Part shown: in pieces, positions 15,886 to 18,220 of the stretch
Layout of the letters: the number at the start of each line of letters is the position of its first letter
Numbering within the stretch: the stretch's first letter is position 1
NCBI GenBank assembly: GCA_021647535.1
Contig: JAKIUO010000040.1
Span: 1-18,220, forward strand
Direction: 5' to 3'
Source of the DNA: Hyphomicrobiaceae bacterium
GTDB taxonomy: Bacteria > Pseudomonadota > Alphaproteobacteria > Rhizobiales > JAKIUO01
Length of the DNA stretch: 18,220 nucleotides
Program-made: the position numbers and the translations under genes
The notes under the pieces: generated by a model
What the model saw: only the letters and a program-made list of their open reading frames with translations
What the model was told of the DNA's origin: nothing
Database searches by the model: none

Positions 15886-16287
15886 ATGAAATATAATTAT
15901 CTTCACACCCCTAACCTGATCATACCTGTTGCCACACTCGTTTTACTCTTATGGCCTCTAACAGCCACTTGCTCAGACAAAACTCAGTCCAAGGCCGATC
16001 AAAATCTGCATGATGATTTTTTAAAATACAAACATTCACACAATATTTTGCCATTCGAAGAGATTTTAGCCCTTGTACGTCCCTATATTGATGGTGAAAT
16101 CATCGAAACCGAAATTGAGATCGAAGACGACATACTGAGTTACGAATTCAAATATATTGATGGATCAGGTCGCGTAATAGAGCTTTACGTCGATGCGCAA
16201 ACGGGCAAAATCCACAAAAAAGAAGAAGATGGCCACAAACACCGCCCCCAGAAAAAAGAGAAGAAAGATAAAGCTCACAAAAAGTAA
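15886..16287 (+). CDS. Secreted PepSY-domain protein with Lys/His-rich tail
   Basis: A 133-residue protein with an N-terminal signal or anchor segment (hydrophobic core about 11-27). One PepSY-type domain follows (about 55-112): LPFEEILALVRPYIDGEIIETEIE, a central YEFKYIDGSGRVIELYVDA and TGKI. PepSY domains are small periplasmic or surface modules, often next to sensor kinases, peptidases or cytochrome b genes; their function is poorly defined. The final 20 or so residues are almost all Lys, His, Glu and Asp (HKHRPQKKEKKDKAHKK), which could bind metal ions or acidic partners. No good ribosome site precedes ATG 15886, yet no other start exists. It faces away from the cytochrome operon and precedes the multicopper oxidase by 303 bases. 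A role in tuning or sensing for these redox genes is only a guess from position. Confidence 0.75.
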   Translation: MKYNYLHTPNLIIPVATLVLLLWPLTATCSDKTQSKADQNLHDDFLKYKHSHNILPFEEILALVRPYIDGEIIETEIEIEDDILSYEFKYIDGSGRVIELYVDAQTGKIHKKEEDGHKHRPQKKEKKDKAHKK

Positions 16288-16590
16288 CAACATGGCCTGA
16301 AGCACGCCGCTGCCTACCCATAGAGCCTTCACAACCATTTTGTAATTTCAGAAAAATTCCACTAACCAGAACCTCTTCCATCAAATAGCCTCAATTTTGA
16401 TTTTCCGAGAAATCAGAAAATAAAAATGTTGCCCATTTTCATTGAAAATAGAGAGAAACTGTTCTATTGTCCTTTCCTAGCAAGACTAACCAGCAACAAT
16501 AACTGAAATATAGTCTTTATAGTGAGTACACCAAGTATATATATTTGGGATGCCATGGATTTAGAAAATGGGCAATTTGGGGTTGAATAA
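16288..16590 (+). other. Leader region of the multicopper oxidase gene, with mini-ORF
   Basis: This 303-base stretch has no real gene. It holds one arm pair of a 12-bp inverted repeat (16429-16440 and 16564-16575) and a short palindrome TGATTT-6-AAATCA at 16398-16415. An 11-codon frame (MDLENGQFGVE, 16555-16590) ends in TAA touching the ATG of the oxidase. No convincing -35/-10 pair was found. Confidence 0.5.
16429..16575. repeat. Perfect 12-bp inverted repeat, 123-base loop
   Basis: TTGCCCATTTTC at 16429-16440 is the exact reverse complement of GAAAATGGGCAA at 16564-16575. The right arm ends 15 bases before the oxidase ATG and overlaps the 11-codon frame, so folding in the message could affect access to that start. 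The match does not extend beyond 12 bases. Confidence 0.6.
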
Positions 16591-18220
16591 ATGGAATTCA
16601 AGCGTAGTTTTTGTACGAATATTTTTTTAAATGATAAGCCTGCAACCTGGAGTAGATTCCAAAGCGACAGCACTGCTGTCAAGACCTCAAAAACGCGAAG
16701 AGAAGTAAAAACACCACAAGGAAGCAGACTATTAAGCTCTTTCATCGTGGCTTTTACTGTTGCTATTCTTGGAGTAGCTGCAGCCCCCCAGTCTGCTCAA
16801 TCGGCTGACAGATCCTTCAAACCAACTCTCCCAGATGGTACCGTTCGCCATTACTATGTCGCAGCAGAGGAAGTTATTTGGGATTATGCGCCCAGAAAGC
16901 GCGAAATGATGATGACGGGCAAGAGCTTTAACAAGGAGCAACTGGTATTCGTTGGCAATACAGACAAAACCATTGGTCGCAAGTATAAAAAAGCACTCTT
17001 TATCGAATATCAGGGGCCTGCTTTCAAAAGGAAAAAGCGCCGCCCTTCTGATGCAACACGCGGCTTTGTGGGGCCAATCCTGCGCGCCGAAGTTGGCGAT
17101 ACGATTATTGTCCATTTCAAGAATAAGGCATCTCGTCCCTACTCTATGCACCCTCACGGGGTCTTTTATGACAAGGCCAGTGAAGGCGCAATGACCCTTG
17201 ATGGTGGAAGCCGCGCTGACAAGGCCGGAAACGCCATCGCTCCAGGTAAAACCTACACCTATATATGGGGCGTACCAGAACGTGCCGGTCCTGGTCCAAA
17301 TGATCCCAGCTCAGTCGCCTGGCTTTATCATTCTCACGTGAATGCCGTGAAAGATGTTTATACCGGCCTTGTTGGTGGCATGATCGTCACCCGCCAAGGG
17401 ATGGCACGGAAAGATGGAACACCGTTCGATGTCGACAAGGAATTCGTATCTTTGTATCTGGTATCAGATGAAAATAAAAGCTGGTACCTGAATGACAATA
17501 TCAAGCGTTTTACCAAACTTGACGAGGCTCCTGAAGACGACGATGATTTTGACGAATCCAACCTGATGCATGGCATTAATGGCTATGTTTACGGGAATAT
17601 GCCAACCCCTGTGATGTATAAAGACGACCGCGTGCGTTTTTATATGATGGGCATGGGAACAGAGGTTGATCTTCACACGCCTCATTGGCATGGCAATACG
17701 GTATTGTGGAACGGCAGACGTGTTGATGTTGTGCCTCTTTTGCCGGCTCAGTCCTATCCTGTTGATATGGTTGCAGATAACCCTGGCACATGGATGATGC
17801 ACTGCCATGTGGATGACCATATTTCAGCTGGCATGACGGCTCGCTACACTGTCCTCCCCGTTTCTCGCAAACAGGCCAAACTCAACCCGGTTGGTTTCAA
17901 ACGTAAGCTGGCGCTCTGGCGCGGTGGCAACGGTTATATTGAAGGCGATGCCATAGAGGGGAGCTCTCATCAGCTCTCGGCGGCCTCTGCAAGTGCTTTT
18001 AATATTAAACCACTTTTGGTCAAAACCAATCTTTTCAGCGCAACCAAACCTCTGGGACGAAAGGCCAAACGCAGACAGCAAACATCCAGACCTTCTGCAA
18101 GCGCCCAAATGATACCAGTTCGACGAAGATTGAGATCTATTAGTCGCAAATCTCTTCGGCTCATTGCCCCTCCGCAAAAAAACATTGCGAGGCCCAGGCT
18201 GAAAAAAAAAACGGCCGCAA
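16591..18220 (+). CDS. Ceruloplasmin/hephaestin-like two-domain multicopper oxidase (3' end outside window)
   Basis: 543 codons are open to the window edge. A long N-region (with TRREVK at 35-40, a weak twin-arginine look) leads to a hydrophobic signal core (51-65) and a likely cleavage near AQSA (72). Two cupredoxin domains span about 75-425. Copper ligands are complete: H187/H189 (HPHG), H247/H249 (YHSHV), H362/H365/H367 (HTPHWHG) and H404-C405-H406...H410...M415 (HCHVDDHISAGM), that is a trinuclear cluster plus a type 1 site in domain 2 with Met axial ligand. HYYVAAEEVIWDYAP, the DENKSWYLNDNI stretch, the acidic loop 311-323 and GTWMMHCHVDDHISAGM closely recall ceruloplasmin repeats. Likely roles are oxidation of Fe(II), Cu(I) or Mn(II) with reduction of O2 to water. 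After residue 425 comes an unusual basic, low-complexity tail (many Arg and Lys from 486 on) that does not match the family. ATG 16591 is the only start after the in-frame stop 16588-16590. Confidence 0.9.
   Translation, partial: MEFKRSFCTNIFLNDKPATWSRFQSDSTAVKTSKTRREVKTPQGSRLLSSFIVAFTVAILGVAAAPQSAQSADRSFKPTLPDGTVRHYYVAAEEVIWDYAPRKREMMMTGKSFNKEQLVFVGNTDKTIGRKYKKALFIEYQGPAFKRKKRRPSDATRGFVGPILRAEVGDTIIVHFKNKASRPYSMHPHGVFYDKASEGAMTLDGGSRADKAGNAIAPGKTYTYIWGVPERAGPGPNDPSSVAWLYHSHVNAVKDVYTGLVGGMIVTRQGMARKDGTPFDVDKEFVSLYLVSDENKSWYLNDNIKRFTKLDEAPEDDDDFDESNLMHGINGYVYGNMPTPVMYKDDRVRFYMMGMGTEVDLHTPHWHGNTVLWNGRRVDVVPLLPAQSYPVDMVADNPGTWMMHCHVDDHISAGMTARYTVLPVSRKQAKLNPVGFKRKLALWRGGNGYIEGDAIEGSSHQLSAASASAFNIKPLLVKTNLFSATKPLGRKAKRRQQTSRPSASAQMIPVRRRLRSISRKSLRLIAPPQKNIARPRLKKKTAA

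Noticed and set aside
16666..16680. GACAGC-ACT-GCTGTC hairpin inside the 5' coding part of the multicopper oxidase
   Set aside because: A perfect 6-bp stem, but short and within coding sequence; it is likely to occur by chance and has no further support.

Overview
The window looks like part of a proteobacterial chromosome, most likely from an alphaproteobacterium (inference). The IS66 transposase tail is of the rhizobial kind (it ends DELLPWNF), the genes are moderate in GC, intergenic DNA is AT-rich, and the sphaeroides-heme-protein (SHP)/diheme-cytochrome (DHC)/cytochrome b set is known from Rhodobacter sphaeroides. There is no rRNA, tRNA, CRISPR array, regulator gene or outer-membrane channel in view.

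Layout from left to right. (1) 1-769: a nested transposon scar. The right end of an IS66-family element sits inside a broken IS5-family transposase gene. (2) 760-4038, minus strand: a tight three-gene operon encoding a membrane-anchored NAD(P)H flavoprotein with a plant-type 2Fe-2S domain, a small membrane cytochrome b with two His-x13-His pairs, and a 16-heme c-type cytochrome built from 48-residue two-heme repeats. It reads as an electron line from NAD(P)H across the inner membrane to a periplasmic heme wire. (3) 4298-11629, minus strand: two HME-type RND permeases around one short, hairpin-less adaptor. The first permease in the operon has lost residues that the second keeps. (4) 11630-12867: 1.24 kb without a convincing gene. 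(5) 12868-15413, minus strand: cytochrome b561 fused to a DHC domain, then SHP, then two separate DHC proteins; one DHC has a CX5CH motif in place of its second CXXCH. (6) 15886-18220, plus strand: a PepSY-domain periplasmic protein, then a two-domain multicopper oxidase with strong similarity to animal ceruloplasmin/hephaestin. It is open at the window edge.

Taken together, this is a redox and metal-handling island beside mobile DNA: two separate membrane-to-periplasm electron chains, a probable metal-efflux RND system, and a copper ferroxidase-like enzyme. The most notable points are the flavoprotein / cytochrome b / 16-heme operon, the bacterial ceruloplasmin-like oxidase, the asymmetric RND pair with a hairpin-less adaptor, and the CX5CH site in an expanded SHP/DHC operon. 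That these parts work together is inferred from proximity only.
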